A DNA stretch of 64,000 nt from Wenyingzhuangia aestuarii (GTDB lineage Bacteria; Bacteroidota; Bacteroidia; Flavobacteriales; Flavobacteriaceae), in NCBI RefSeq assembly GCF_011927765.1, contig NZ_JAATJG010000006.1:62001-126000 (forward strand). Reading direction: 5' to 3'. Below are positions 27,851 to 36,770 of the stretch, piece after piece. Under the pieces are notes generated by a model. That model searched no databases, was not told where the DNA came from, and saw nothing but the letters and a program-made list of their open reading frames with translations. Position 1 is the first letter of the stretch. Each line of letters starts with the position of its first letter. The translations under genes were made by a program, and so were the position numbers.

Positions 27851-28615
27851 ATGACTCAATTAGAATTAAAGGAGTTTTTAGATAGCAAAGTAGCAGCTTA
27901 CAATAACAATAATTTTATACATGAGGATCCTGTACAGATTCCACATTTATATACCCAAAAAGAAGACATTGAAATAGCAGGATTTTTAGCTGCTACTATC
28001 TCTTGGGGAAAAAGACCTATGATTATTAAAAATTGTATGCAAATGATGGAATTGCTAAACCATAGTCCTTATGATTTTGTGATGAATCATACCGAAAAAG
28101 ATTTAGAAAAATTGGCTGATTTTAAACATCGAACTTTTAACGGAATTGACTTTCAGTTTTTTATTCGTTCTTTAAAAAATATATACACTCAGCATAAAGG
28201 TTTAGAAAATGTATTTGCGAGCAATGTAAAAGATAAATCTTTACAGCCTGCTATTCATGAATTTAAAAAGGTGTTTTTTGAAATACCCCACCCTGTTAGA
28301 ACCACCAAACACGTTTCTGATCCGCTTAAAGGTTCTGCTGCAAAACGTATTAACATGTTTTTAAGATGGATGGTAAGACAAGATCAGCTAGGTGTAGATT
28401 TGGGAATTTGGAAAACTATTCCGTCTGCCTACCTATCTTGTCCTTTAGATGTACACACGGGTAATGTTGGAAGAAAACTAGGTTTTATTAACCGAAAACA
28501 AAACGATGCCAAAGCTTTACTAGAACTAGATGCTTCTTTAAGAAAACTAGATCCTACAGATCCTGTAAAATATGATTTTGCCTTGTTTGGATTGGGGATT
28601 TTTGAAGGGTTTTAA
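27851..28615 (+). CDS. TIGR02757 (DUF2400) family protein
   Basis: Cytoplasmic protein of 254 residues. The family pattern is clear: DPVQIPHLYTQKEDIEIAGFLAATISWGKRPMIIKNC at 25-60, then CPLDVHTGNVGRKLGF near 195, and the C-terminal LDASLRKLDPTDPVKYDFALFGLGI. The late block resembles the helix-hairpin-helix region of DNA glycosylases, and a link to DNA repair has been suggested for this family, but the function is not established. It is a single gene, convergent with the second susD and sharing a terminator with it. Confidence 0.88.
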   Translation: MTQLELKEFLDSKVAAYNNNNFIHEDPVQIPHLYTQKEDIEIAGFLAATISWGKRPMIIKNCMQMMELLNHSPYDFVMNHTEKDLEKLADFKHRTFNGIDFQFFIRSLKNIYTQHKGLENVFASNVKDKSLQPAIHEFKKVFFEIPHPVRTTKHVSDPLKGSAAKRINMFLRWMVRQDQLGVDLGIWKTIPSAYLSCPLDVHTGNVGRKLGFINRKQNDAKALLELDASLRKLDPTDPVKYDFALFGLGIFEGF

Positions 28616-28650
28616 TATACTCGTTAATCTTAAACACTTCTATAAAATCA

Positions 28651-28688
28651 AAAAGAGCCAAGTAAAAATTAATTTACTTAGCTCTTTT
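28651..28688. terminator. Bidirectional terminator between TIGR02757 gene and susD
   Basis: AAAAGAGCcAAGTAAA and TTTACTTaGCTCTTTT form a long stem with one mismatch around a short A/T loop. It lies between convergent genes. Confidence 0.85.
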
Positions 28689-28709
28689 ATCTATCCAAAA
28701 AACTAACTA

Positions 28710-30437
28710 CTAATATCCTGAGTTTTGAACTAGGGTTGATACTTTATTTATCTCATCCTGAGGAATTGGTAAATAATACATTTTATCAAACCAAGGTCTT
28801 GTAACTACCGTTTCTTCGTTAAACGATAAAACTCCACTTGCTGCTTTGGTCCATTTTAACCCTTTAATATCAAAACCTAAATGAGCTGTGTTCATCCATC
28901 TTCTTTCGTCAAAAAAGTTATGTCCCTCAAAACACAATTCAACTCTTCTTTCTCGTTTAATATCTTCCAAAAGTTCTGCCCCTACACTTGTTATTGCAGG
29001 TTGCAAGGCTCTTGTAGACACTTTACTCACATATTTTTGAGCTTCAGCAACCCCACCTCCTACATGATACATTGCTTCTGCATAATTTAAATATACTTCT
29101 GCCAAACGATATAAAATATAAGGTCTTCCTGCGGTAGTTTCAGTTAATGTTGTGGTTGATTCGTTCTGAAACTTTTTAATATTGTATCCTGTTTTTGAGG
29201 AATGTAATTGATTTCCTAATCCTTCAGGAGAATCTAATCCATGTGGATTTACAGTAGGATCATCAGATAAAAAATACTGTACATCTCTTCCTCTAAATTG
29301 AGCACCGTTATAAAGAATGTTTGCATAATATCTCATTTCACGATTATCGTTAGGATTTAAAGGATCATAAGTTCCTGTAGAGGTATCTGTACCATCTTCC
29401 ATATTAAACTCTAATGTAAAATTATGTGTTGGAGACGATAATGCCCATCCTCCGTAACCACTTGGACTTTGAGTTTGATCTGGTAAAGAATTTACATCTG
29501 TTCCAAATCCAAACAAATCAGAACCAAAAGGTCTAGCAAATAAAATATCGTCATTAGGTGCTAAGAACAAGTTATTGTATTGTTTTGCATTCGCTACAGA
29601 AATTAAGTCTCTATCTCCTACCGCATCAATAATCTCTTTAGCAGCATCAGCAGCATCTTGCCATTTTGTGCTTTTTGTATAATCATACAAAGGTCCGTTT
29701 GGAAGCGTTGTAGGATCGTGTAAATCACTTGCTGCATATAACAAAATACGTGATTTAACTGCCATGGCTGACAATTTAGTGGCTCTACCAAATTCATCTC
29801 CCGATCTAGTCTCTGGTAAATCTGTAATTGCAGCATCTAATTCTGAGACAATAAAATCAATACACTCTTCATAAGAATTACGTTTTATTTGAAAATCATC
29901 TTTTAAACCAAATGGACTCGTGATAATTGGAACCCCTCCCCATAGGTTGACTAATTTTGCATAAGTATTAGCTCTTAAGAATTTCATTTCAGCAATTAAT
30001 ACTTTTACAGCATCTGCATCTTTTGTCATGGCTTCGCTAGTAGGAACTTTTAATAAAAAGTCATTTGCTTCACGAATATAAAGCCAGTACGTTTCCCATT
30101 TTAATCTAAAATCTCCAATATTGGTTGGTGTCCATCCGGCTCTTACTCTAAATCTATCTAAATTGTTAAAATTAAATTTTGCTTCGTAAGATGCATTTTC
30201 AAGATTAAATCTTCTAGACCACCATATTCTATTGTTATACCCCCAAGACTCTGTGCTATTATAGGTTTTAAATAGTAGTTGTTCCACTAAATCTGGATCA
30301 GAAAGTACTACTGAGGCCTCTGTTGTATTTGTTGGTAAAGTATCTAATACATCTTCACTACAACTAGACAAGCTAAAAGCAGCAAAAACACCTAAACACA
30401 CTAATTTATATCTGTTTATTATTTTCATCATTATCAT
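28710..30437 (-). CDS. SusD/RagB family glycan-binding lipoprotein (unit 2)
   Basis: Outer-membrane lipoprotein of 575 residues. The lipobox is SLSSC followed by SEDVLDTLPTN. SusD blocks include FLRANTYAKLVNLWGGVPI and IKRERRVELCFEGHNFFDERRWM. Three ATG codons near the start (30437, 30431, 30428) are all possible; the last gives the cleanest signal peptide. It starts two bases after the SusC stop, so the pair is tightly coupled. It is longer than the unit 1 SusD, and no enzyme gene follows. Confidence 0.95.
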   Translation of the reverse strand: MIMMKIINRYKLVCLGVFAAFSLSSCSEDVLDTLPTNTTEASVVLSDPDLVEQLLFKTYNSTESWGYNNRIWWSRRFNLENASYEAKFNFNNLDRFRVRAGWTPTNIGDFRLKWETYWLYIREANDFLLKVPTSEAMTKDADAVKVLIAEMKFLRANTYAKLVNLWGGVPIITSPFGLKDDFQIKRNSYEECIDFIVSELDAAITDLPETRSGDEFGRATKLSAMAVKSRILLYAASDLHDPTTLPNGPLYDYTKSTKWQDAADAAKEIIDAVGDRDLISVANAKQYNNLFLAPNDDILFARPFGSDLFGFGTDVNSLPDQTQSPSGYGGWALSSPTHNFTLEFNMEDGTDTSTGTYDPLNPNDNREMRYYANILYNGAQFRGRDVQYFLSDDPTVNPHGLDSPEGLGNQLHSSKTGYNIKKFQNESTTTLTETTAGRPYILYRLAEVYLNYAEAMYHVGGGVAEAQKYVSKVSTRALQPAITSVGAELLEDIKRERRVELCFEGHNFFDERRWMNTAHLGFDIKGLKWTKAASGVLSFNEETVVTRPWFDKMYYLPIPQDEINKVSTLVQNSGY

Positions 30438-30439
30438 TT

Positions 30440-33400
30440 TTAAAAATTAACATTTACTCCTACTGTATAACTTCTTAATGAAGGATAGGTAGCATTTCTA
30501 AAATTATTAAAGCTTGTAGCTTCTGGATCTAAACCTAAATCATAGATGTCTGAAAACATGGTTAGCAAATTAAATCCTCTTGCAAAAACTCTTACGTTTC
30601 CAAACTTTAATTTTTCTTTGGTAAATGTGTAAGCAACTTCTACTTCTTTTAATCTTAAAAAAGAAGCATCTTTTAAATAGATATCCGCTCCTTCAAAATT
30701 TGCTTCATCACCACTTTGATTTCCACTAAATTTATCTCCTTGAGCAAAAGATCTTGGATAAGATGCATTTCTATTATTTGGAGTCCATCTGTCTGTAAAT
30801 ACAAAGTCTGGTTTAGAACCTACTTGATCAAAGAATACTAAAGTTTTAGCACCGGCTTGACCTTGTAACAAAAAGTTAAAATCAAAATTTTTGTAAGTAA
30901 GTCCTCCAAAAATACCATATTGAACTTGTGGTATATTTGTATCTGAAACTCTAACTCTATCTGCCCCTGTAATTTCACCATCTTTGTTAGTATCTACATA
31001 ATAAGGTTCACCTTCTGTGGTTCCTGGTAGTTTTGCAGTAGCAGCATCTACTTCTGCTTGATTTTTAAAAATTCCGTTTGTTGGGTAGACTAAGAAAGAA
31101 TTAATAGGTTTTCCTTCTTCTTTTTGCCATGCCAATACACCATCAGGTTCATTAATATCTACCACTTCATTTTTAGCTTGAGAAAAAGTCATTCCTAAAT
31201 TATAGTTAACCGCTCCTATTTTATCTGCCCAAGATAATTCTAGTTCATATCCCCAACTTTTTGTTTTCCCTATGTTTTCTTCTGGAATTAAAGAAGCATC
31301 TATACCTGTAAAACTTGGAATTTCATTTGCGTTATTCACTAAAATTCCGCTTCTGTCTTGACGGAAATAATTAATATCTCCTGACAATCTTTTATCTAAC
31401 ATAGAAAATGTTAAACCAATATTTTTCATATTAGCAGTTTCCCAAGTTACGTTTTCATTAGGAATATTGGTTACCCCAAAAGCATTAATTAGCGTACCTC
31501 CTGTTCCAAAAGTATAGTATCTTGGAATGGCACTGTTTGGGTTTGCTTCTCCAGAGGCATAACCTGTAGCCCATTGGAACGGAGCAATTCTATCGTTCCC
31601 CATTTCTGACCAAGAAGTTCTAAGTTTTAAAGAATTTAATACAGGAACATTTTCCATAAAAGATTCTTTGCTAATATCCCAGGCTGCTGCTATACTTGGA
31701 AAAGTTCCGTATCTAGCACCTTTATTAAAAATACTAGACCCATCACGACGTATGGTAAGATCTACAAAATATTTTTTATCATAATCATAAGAAATAGACC
31801 CAAAATAATCTAATCTTTTAAACTCATTAGACTGACCAGATGTTTGTTGATTATCGGGTCCACCAATGGCTAATTCCGTTGAGCTTTCTGTTGGGAAACC
31901 ACCAATTCTTTGTGCCCAAAACTCTCTTGTTTTGCTTTTTAAATTTTCAATACCAATAAAACCACTAATATTGTGATTCTCTACAGAAGTATTGTAGTGT
32001 ATAGTAGAGTTCAGTAACGTTTCATCATATTTCCAAAAAGATTCTCTTAAAATTCTTTCTTGTCCTCTTTGCGAAAAACCAGGTTGTTCTACATAATCAG
32101 TACCTTGTAAAGTATGGACTGTCCATGGAGTGTACCAAGATTTTTCATCATTACTTTGCTTTCTAATACCTGCAAAACCTTTTACACTTAAACCTTTGGC
32201 TAGCTTATCTAATCTTAAGTCAAAAGAAAACTTACCTCTTAAATCTGTGTCTTTTCTATTTATAAAACCTGACTGATTGCTTGACATTACTGCAGGGTTG
32301 GCTCCGTTTTCTCCTCCCCATCCTGCTAATCCGTTTGGATAATACCCTACTTGTGTTGGTAGGTTAGTGTATATGTGTTTGTAAATATATCCATCATCTA
32401 CACCTGGTTCTTTTCTATCACCAAATCTTCCTAATAAATCTACTCCTAATTTTAAATCCTCAAAAACATTCATGTCTATATTAGATCTTATTTGTTTTTG
32501 TTTAAATCCTAAATCTCCAGACTTATACATTCCTTTTTGGTCAAACATATCTCCACTTACAAAATATTTAGTTTTATCATCTCCTCCAGAAATACTTAAA
32601 CTTGTACGAGATTCTGGTGAGCTATCTGCTAAGGTTAAATCTGCCCAATTTGTATTTGGAAAATTTAAGGGATCTGAACCATCTTTATATTTAGCAATAT
32701 CGGCAGCAGAATATGGAGCAGCATCACCAGCTCTAGAAGCTATTTCGTTTTCATAAATAGCAAATTGTTCCGAAGACATTAAACTTGGAGTTCTTGAAAA
32801 AGAAGAAGAGGTGTATGAGGTTGTGAAATTAACTTTTGGAGCACCTGTTTTACCTCTTTTTGTTGTAATTAAAATAACTCCATTTGCTGCTCTAGATCCA
32901 TAAATTGCTGCAGCACCATCTTTTAAAATAGTTAACGAAGCAATATCTTGTGGAGATAAATGAGAGAAAGAACCCGCTTGAATTCCGTCTATTAAAATTA
33001 AAGGAGAGTTATTTCCTAATGTAGACATTCCTCTTATTAAGATTGTTGTAGAATCATCATCTGTATTTCCTCCATTTCCATTACCAGCACCAGGATATCC
33101 TCCACGGTCACTAATAATTAAACCTGAAGCTCTACCCGCTAATGATTTAGCGATGTCTTTACTAGATGATTTCTCTATTACATCTTCTGATATTTGAGAA
33201 ACAGACCCTGTTAATTCTCCTTTTTTACGAGAAGTATACCCTAGTAAAACAACCTCATTAAGCTCTGATACGTCTTCTTTTAACACAACGTTAATTAATG
33301 ATTCTGTTCCAACGGTTACTTCTTTTGTTTCATAACCAACATATGAAAAGACTAACACATCACTAGGTCCAGATACAGTAATTGAATAATTTCCATCAAA

Positions 33401-33907
33401 ATCTGTCATAGCTCCCTTGTTGGTACCTTTTACAACTACGTTTACTCCCGGAACAACTCCATTTTTATCAGTTACACTACCAAGAACCGTTCTTGTTTGC
33501 TGTTGTTGAGCAATATTATTAGTAGTTTTTGTATGTATTGTTTTGTTTTCAGAAGTAAATAAAACAATTTGTTTATCTACCAAATCATAAGAAATATTGG
33601 TATTGCTAAAAATAGTATTTAGTATATCTGATACTTTTGTTTCTACAACATTTACAGAAACAATCTTTGCATAGTCAACTTCATCGCTGCTATATAATAC
33701 TTTAAATTCTGTTTTAGTTTCAATTTCATCTAATACTTTTTCTACACTTACATCCGTTAATTTTAAGGAGATTTTTGTGTCTTGAGAATAGGTAGTAGCA
33801 TTGATTTGGATAAGAGAAAATAGAAACAAATAAATAGTTAATTTCATCTTTAAGTCAAACTTTAATGTAAAAAGGGAATACCTCTCAACGTTTTTGAGAT
33901 TTTTCAT
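30440..33907 (-). CDS. SusC/RagA TonB-dependent transporter with STN domain (unit 2)
   Basis: Outer-membrane transporter of 1155 residues with the same domain order as unit 1: leader with LKFDLKMK, signal sequence, STN domain (about 45-120), carboxypeptidase-like sandwich, TonB plug beginning ELNEVVLLGYTSRKK, and barrel. The plug carries the motif DGIQAGSFSHLSPQDIASLTILKDG. A Gly/Asn-rich insertion (GAGNGNGGNTDDDS) lies in the plug around 265-280. Its STN domain should signal to the FecR encoded upstream. The transported substrate is unknown. Confidence 0.95.
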   Translation of the reverse strand: MKNLKNVERYSLFTLKFDLKMKLTIYLFLFSLIQINATTYSQDTKISLKLTDVSVEKVLDEIETKTEFKVLYSSDEVDYAKIVSVNVVETKVSDILNTIFSNTNISYDLVDKQIVLFTSENKTIHTKTTNNIAQQQQTRTVLGSVTDKNGVVPGVNVVVKGTNKGAMTDFDGNYSITVSGPSDVLVFSYVGYETKEVTVGTESLINVVLKEDVSELNEVVLLGYTSRKKGELTGSVSQISEDVIEKSSSKDIAKSLAGRASGLIISDRGGYPGAGNGNGGNTDDDSTTILIRGMSTLGNNSPLILIDGIQAGSFSHLSPQDIASLTILKDGAAAIYGSRAANGVILITTKRGKTGAPKVNFTTSYTSSSFSRTPSLMSSEQFAIYENEIASRAGDAAPYSAADIAKYKDGSDPLNFPNTNWADLTLADSSPESRTSLSISGGDDKTKYFVSGDMFDQKGMYKSGDLGFKQKQIRSNIDMNVFEDLKLGVDLLGRFGDRKEPGVDDGYIYKHIYTNLPTQVGYYPNGLAGWGGENGANPAVMSSNQSGFINRKDTDLRGKFSFDLRLDKLAKGLSVKGFAGIRKQSNDEKSWYTPWTVHTLQGTDYVEQPGFSQRGQERILRESFWKYDETLLNSTIHYNTSVENHNISGFIGIENLKSKTREFWAQRIGGFPTESSTELAIGGPDNQQTSGQSNEFKRLDYFGSISYDYDKKYFVDLTIRRDGSSIFNKGARYGTFPSIAAAWDISKESFMENVPVLNSLKLRTSWSEMGNDRIAPFQWATGYASGEANPNSAIPRYYTFGTGGTLINAFGVTNIPNENVTWETANMKNIGLTFSMLDKRLSGDINYFRQDRSGILVNNANEIPSFTGIDASLIPEENIGKTKSWGYELELSWADKIGAVNYNLGMTFSQAKNEVVDINEPDGVLAWQKEEGKPINSFLVYPTNGIFKNQAEVDAATAKLPGTTEGEPYYVDTNKDGEITGADRVRVSDTNIPQVQYGIFGGLTYKNFDFNFLLQGQAGAKTLVFFDQVGSKPDFVFTDRWTPNNRNASYPRSFAQGDKFSGNQSGDEANFEGADIYLKDASFLRLKEVEVAYTFTKEKLKFGNVRVFARGFNLLTMFSDIYDLGLDPEATSFNNFRNATYPSLRSYTVGVNVNF

Positions 33908-33960
33908 ACTTTTGTTTTTGAGTTTAGTGTTTAATTAATAATTGTAACACTTTAATTATG

Positions 33961-33988
33961 ATCGGGAAATGTTGCAGCATTTTCCGAT
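33961..33988 (-). promoter_or_regulatory. Conserved hairpin between fecR and susC (unit 2)
   Basis: ATCGGGAAATG (33961-33971) pairs with CATTTTCCGAT (33978-33988), with one G-T wobble and a 6-base loop, 54 bases before the SusC start. It is the counterpart of the element at 16921-16946; a G-C pair there is A-T here, so the helix rather than the sequence is kept. Confidence 0.6.
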
Positions 33989-34046
33989 TTTTTAGTTTAA
34001 AGCGTTTTCTTTTCGGATTTAGTTCTTTCTTTTTATTTCATTGATT

Positions 34047-35213
34047 TTAGTTTATAGTTATTAGGTTGTTTTTAATTGTGTATTCTATTTTGTAGTTTTT
34101 ACAGAAGGCTTTTAATACTTGTTCTATTGTTTCATTATCAAAATATCCTGTAAATTTTTTGTGTGCTAGTTCAGAATTATTGTTTTGAATTTTAACATTG
34201 TAATGCCTTTCCAATTTTTTGATGATGTTTTTAAAATAAGTGTGTTTAAACACTACTTTACCTTCCATCCAAGCTGTGTACATAGAAGTATCAGGAATAT
34301 CTTTTATAATGAATTCTTTATTGTTAAAACTCCAAACTGCTTTTTGATTAGGAACCAAAAGTGTTTCATTTTCTTTACTGTAGTCTTGATTGTTTTTATA
34401 CAAACTAACCGAACCTTCTACCAAAACAGTTTTAGAGCCAAAATCTTCTGGATAAGAGCATACATTAAATTCTGTTCCTAAAACTCTAATATTAATATCT
34501 TTAGAAACTACCGTAAATGGATGGTGCTTGTCTTTAGACACCTTAAAATAAGCCTCCCCAGTTAAGTAAACCAAACGTTCTTTTCCTTTTAAGAATTTTA
34601 CAGGGTATTTAAGCGTTGTCCCCGAATTTAAATGCACCATAGTACTATCTGACAATAAAACTTGGAAAGTTTTTCCAAAAGGAACTGTTAGTTCATTATA
34701 AATTAAAGTTTCTACATTATTTGCAGATACATATTCTAAACTTGTTCCTATTTGTTTACTTACAACTGTTCCACTATTATTTACAATTACACTAGATCCG
34801 TCTGTATGGATTATTTGAGTTTTTCCATTACCTAATTTTAAAACAATAGCATCATTAGTTGCTATATTGTGTAAGGTATTATTGTTGCTGTAAAAAGTTA
34901 AAAAATAAGACAGTCCTAAAACACCAACAAACACAGCAGCAACTTTGTAAAACAATGCTAAACGAATTGTTTTTTTAGCAGGAACAACTTGTTGATGGAT
35001 TTTTTTCCAATCGCTATTTTTAGTTTTTTTTAGAGATTTTAGTTTTAACTGTCTGTTCGTTTTCTCTTCAATAGTATCTAATCTATTTAGAATTTCAACT
35101 GCCTCTTTTTCATCAAACAGTTCCGTAATCTTATCTGGATTTACTTTCTTGTTTTTTAAAATTGATTTAGCAACTTTAGCGGCTAGTATATATATGTTTT
35201 CAATTTTTCTCAT
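34047..35213 (-). CDS. FecR family anti-sigma factor (unit 2)
   Basis: Inner-membrane protein of 388 residues. A cytoplasmic N-terminal part is followed by a transmembrane segment (ALFYKVAAVFVGLLSYFLTF region, about 88-110) and the FecR domain (TVPFGKTFQVLLSDSTMVHLN, FLKGKERLVYLTGEAYFKV), then the C-terminal domain ending EYTIKNNLITIN. A GTG three codons up is possible, but the ATG at 35213 (MRKIENIY) is preferred. It relays the SusC signal to the adjacent sigma factor. Confidence 0.93.
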   Translation of the reverse strand: MRKIENIYILAAKVAKSILKNKKVNPDKITELFDEKEAVEILNRLDTIEEKTNRQLKLKSLKKTKNSDWKKIHQQVVPAKKTIRLALFYKVAAVFVGVLGLSYFLTFYSNNNTLHNIATNDAIVLKLGNGKTQIIHTDGSSVIVNNSGTVVSKQIGTSLEYVSANNVETLIYNELTVPFGKTFQVLLSDSTMVHLNSGTTLKYPVKFLKGKERLVYLTGEAYFKVSKDKHHPFTVVSKDINIRVLGTEFNVCSYPEDFGSKTVLVEGSVSLYKNNQDYSKENETLLVPNQKAVWSFNNKEFIIKDIPDTSMYTAWMEGKVVFKHTYFKNIIKKLERHYNVKIQNNNSELAHKKFTGYFDNETIEQVLKAFCKNYKIEYTIKNNLITIN

Positions 35214-35311
35214 CTCAAGCACAAGCTTTATTTATTGCTTATATACCTAAAGACGATATAAAAAGAGAATAGACTAAAAAAAGTTTAACTTTTTTACAAA
35301 TAATTTATTTA

Positions 35312-35869
35312 TTAATAAAAAAACCTATTAAAAACACAAAAACAAAGACTTAATACACTCTGTTTTAATAATGGACGTAATTTTTGATAAGCAATCCTTT
35401 TTTGTGCCTTAACTGTACTAATAGATACAGACAACTCTTCTGATATTTGCGTATTACACAATCCCTTTAAACTTAATTTTATAATAACAGCACATTTTTT
35501 AGGCAACGTATTTACGGCTGTATCTATAATTCTAGAAACTTCTTCTATAAAAATTTCTTTTTCATAAAAAGATTCAGATTCAATAACCGATAAATCATAG
35601 TCCGTAAGTTTAGATTTCGATTTAAAGTCTTTGCTTTTTAACACATCAAAGCATTTGTTTCTAACCGACCTGTACAAATACGTTTTAATGGCCAATTCGC
35701 TTTCAAAAGGAGTTTTGTTATTCCATACTTTTACAAAAACATCTTGAACAAGATCTTTTGACAACTCAATATCATTCATATATCTATCAGCAAACAGACA
35801 TAACGAAAAATAAAAAGTATTATAGAGTTCTTTAAATTCTTTTAATGATAATATGGTTTTATCAGTCAA
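35312..35869 (-). CDS. ECF RNA polymerase sigma factor (unit 2), TTG start
   Basis: Sigma factor of 185 residues. Region 2 is FADRYMNDIELSKDLVQDVFVKVWNN, and region 4 is LPKKCAVIIKLSLKGLCNTQISEELSVSISTVKAQKRIAYQKL. The domain begins at once (LKEFKELYNTFYF), and no in-frame ATG exists between the upstream stop and residue 31, so translation must begin at the TTG at 35869 or another non-ATG codon. It heads the second sigma/FecR/SusC/SusD unit. Confidence 0.88.
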   Translation of the reverse strand: MTDKTILSLKEFKELYNTFYFSLCLFADRYMNDIELSKDLVQDVFVKVWNNKTPFESELAIKTYLYRSVRNKCFDVLKSKDFKSKSKLTDYDLSVIESESFYEKEIFIEEVSRIIDTAVNTLPKKCAVIIKLSLKGLCNTQISEELSVSISTVKAQKRIAYQKLRPLLKQSVLSLCFCVFNRFFY

Positions 35870-36154
35870 TTTAGCAACAAAGTAATAGTTAGTTTGTCGA
35901 AATTATAAAAATAGAATACCGAAAAGCAGTCTTAAAAAAACATAAAGCAAGCCTAAATAAACATTTTACAGAAATGTAGTTGATTGATTAACAATTATCT
36001 GCCACTACCACTTGCCATACTTAGCCTTATTTCTTATAAAATTGATACAACTCAACTTTTCACTTGTTTACCATCAATCTATAAATTATAGATTCATTCT
36101 AATTTTGAAGTAGGAGTTAATTACTCATTTTATGAACCTTTAAAAATCAAAAAT

Positions 36155-36316
36155 ATGTTACGTTTAAGTTTTAGTTTTATTGTTTTAGCCATTATAGCCG
36201 GTGTATTAGGTTTTACAGGAATTGCAGCAGGTGCAGCTAGTATTGCCAAAATATTATTTGTTCTGTTTCTTATTTTATTCTTTGTTTCCTTGTTATTTGG
36301 AAGGAAGAAAATTTAA
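36155..36316 (+). CDS. DUF1328 family small membrane protein
   Basis: A 53-residue membrane peptide: [20 protein letters not shown], then [20 protein letters not shown], ending in LLFGRKKI. Two transmembrane helices joined by a Gly/Ala-rich stretch and a basic end match the DUF1328 (YtjA) family. The family is widespread, often stress-induced, and of unknown function. A small lipoprotein gene follows 32 bases later, so the two are probably co-transcribed. Confidence 0.85.
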   Translation: MLRLSFSFIVLAIIAGVLGFTGIAAGAASIAKILFVLFLILFFVSLLFGRKKI

Positions 36317-36348
36317 GACTAATTAAGTGTATCTAACAAATCAATATT

Positions 36349-36534
36349 ATGAAAAAATCAATCTATATAATTACTACAATTCTAATAGCAACTAGTTTAT
36401 TTATCAGTTGTAAAGACAAAAAAGAAACTGTTAAAATTATTGAAAAAGAAAAAACAGTTCCAAGAAAAGAAAAAGCAAATTACTTTAAAATTGACAAGAA
36501 AGGGAATGTTGAAGTAAAAATAGAAGCCAAATAG
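36349..36534 (+). CDS. Small lipoprotein of unknown function
   Basis: 61-residue protein with a lipoprotein signal (MKKSIYIITTILIATSLFISC, Cys21) and a short, highly charged Lys/Glu-rich tail. I recognise no family. It follows the DUF1328 gene at 32 bases and ends before a strong terminator, so the two form a small envelope-related operon. Confidence 0.7.
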   Translation: MKKSIYIITTILIATSLFISCKDKKETVKIIEKEKTVPRKEKANYFKIDKKGNVEVKIEAK

Positions 36535-36556
36535 ATGATTGTTAGCAAGTTTAAAA

Positions 36557-36596
36557 TAAAAAAAGAGAATGATTTTGAAAAACGTTCTCTTTTTTT
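36557..36596 (+). terminator. Terminator after the small lipoprotein gene
   Basis: An A-run plus AGAGAA pairs with TTCTCT plus a run of T (36585-36596), with a 15-base loop. It ends the DUF1328/lipoprotein operon. Confidence 0.75.
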
Positions 36597-36770
36597 ATGC
36601 GCTTATTGTAACTAAAAACACACCTAATTTTAATACTAAAAATAACGAAACTGTTAATTCTTTCTTAAATATGTGATAGCGCAGTTTTAGCAGGCTATTA
36701 ATTACTTAACTTAGTTTTTTTAAACATCGGTTTATATATTAGTAATCATCACTATTTATCACTGCAATAC

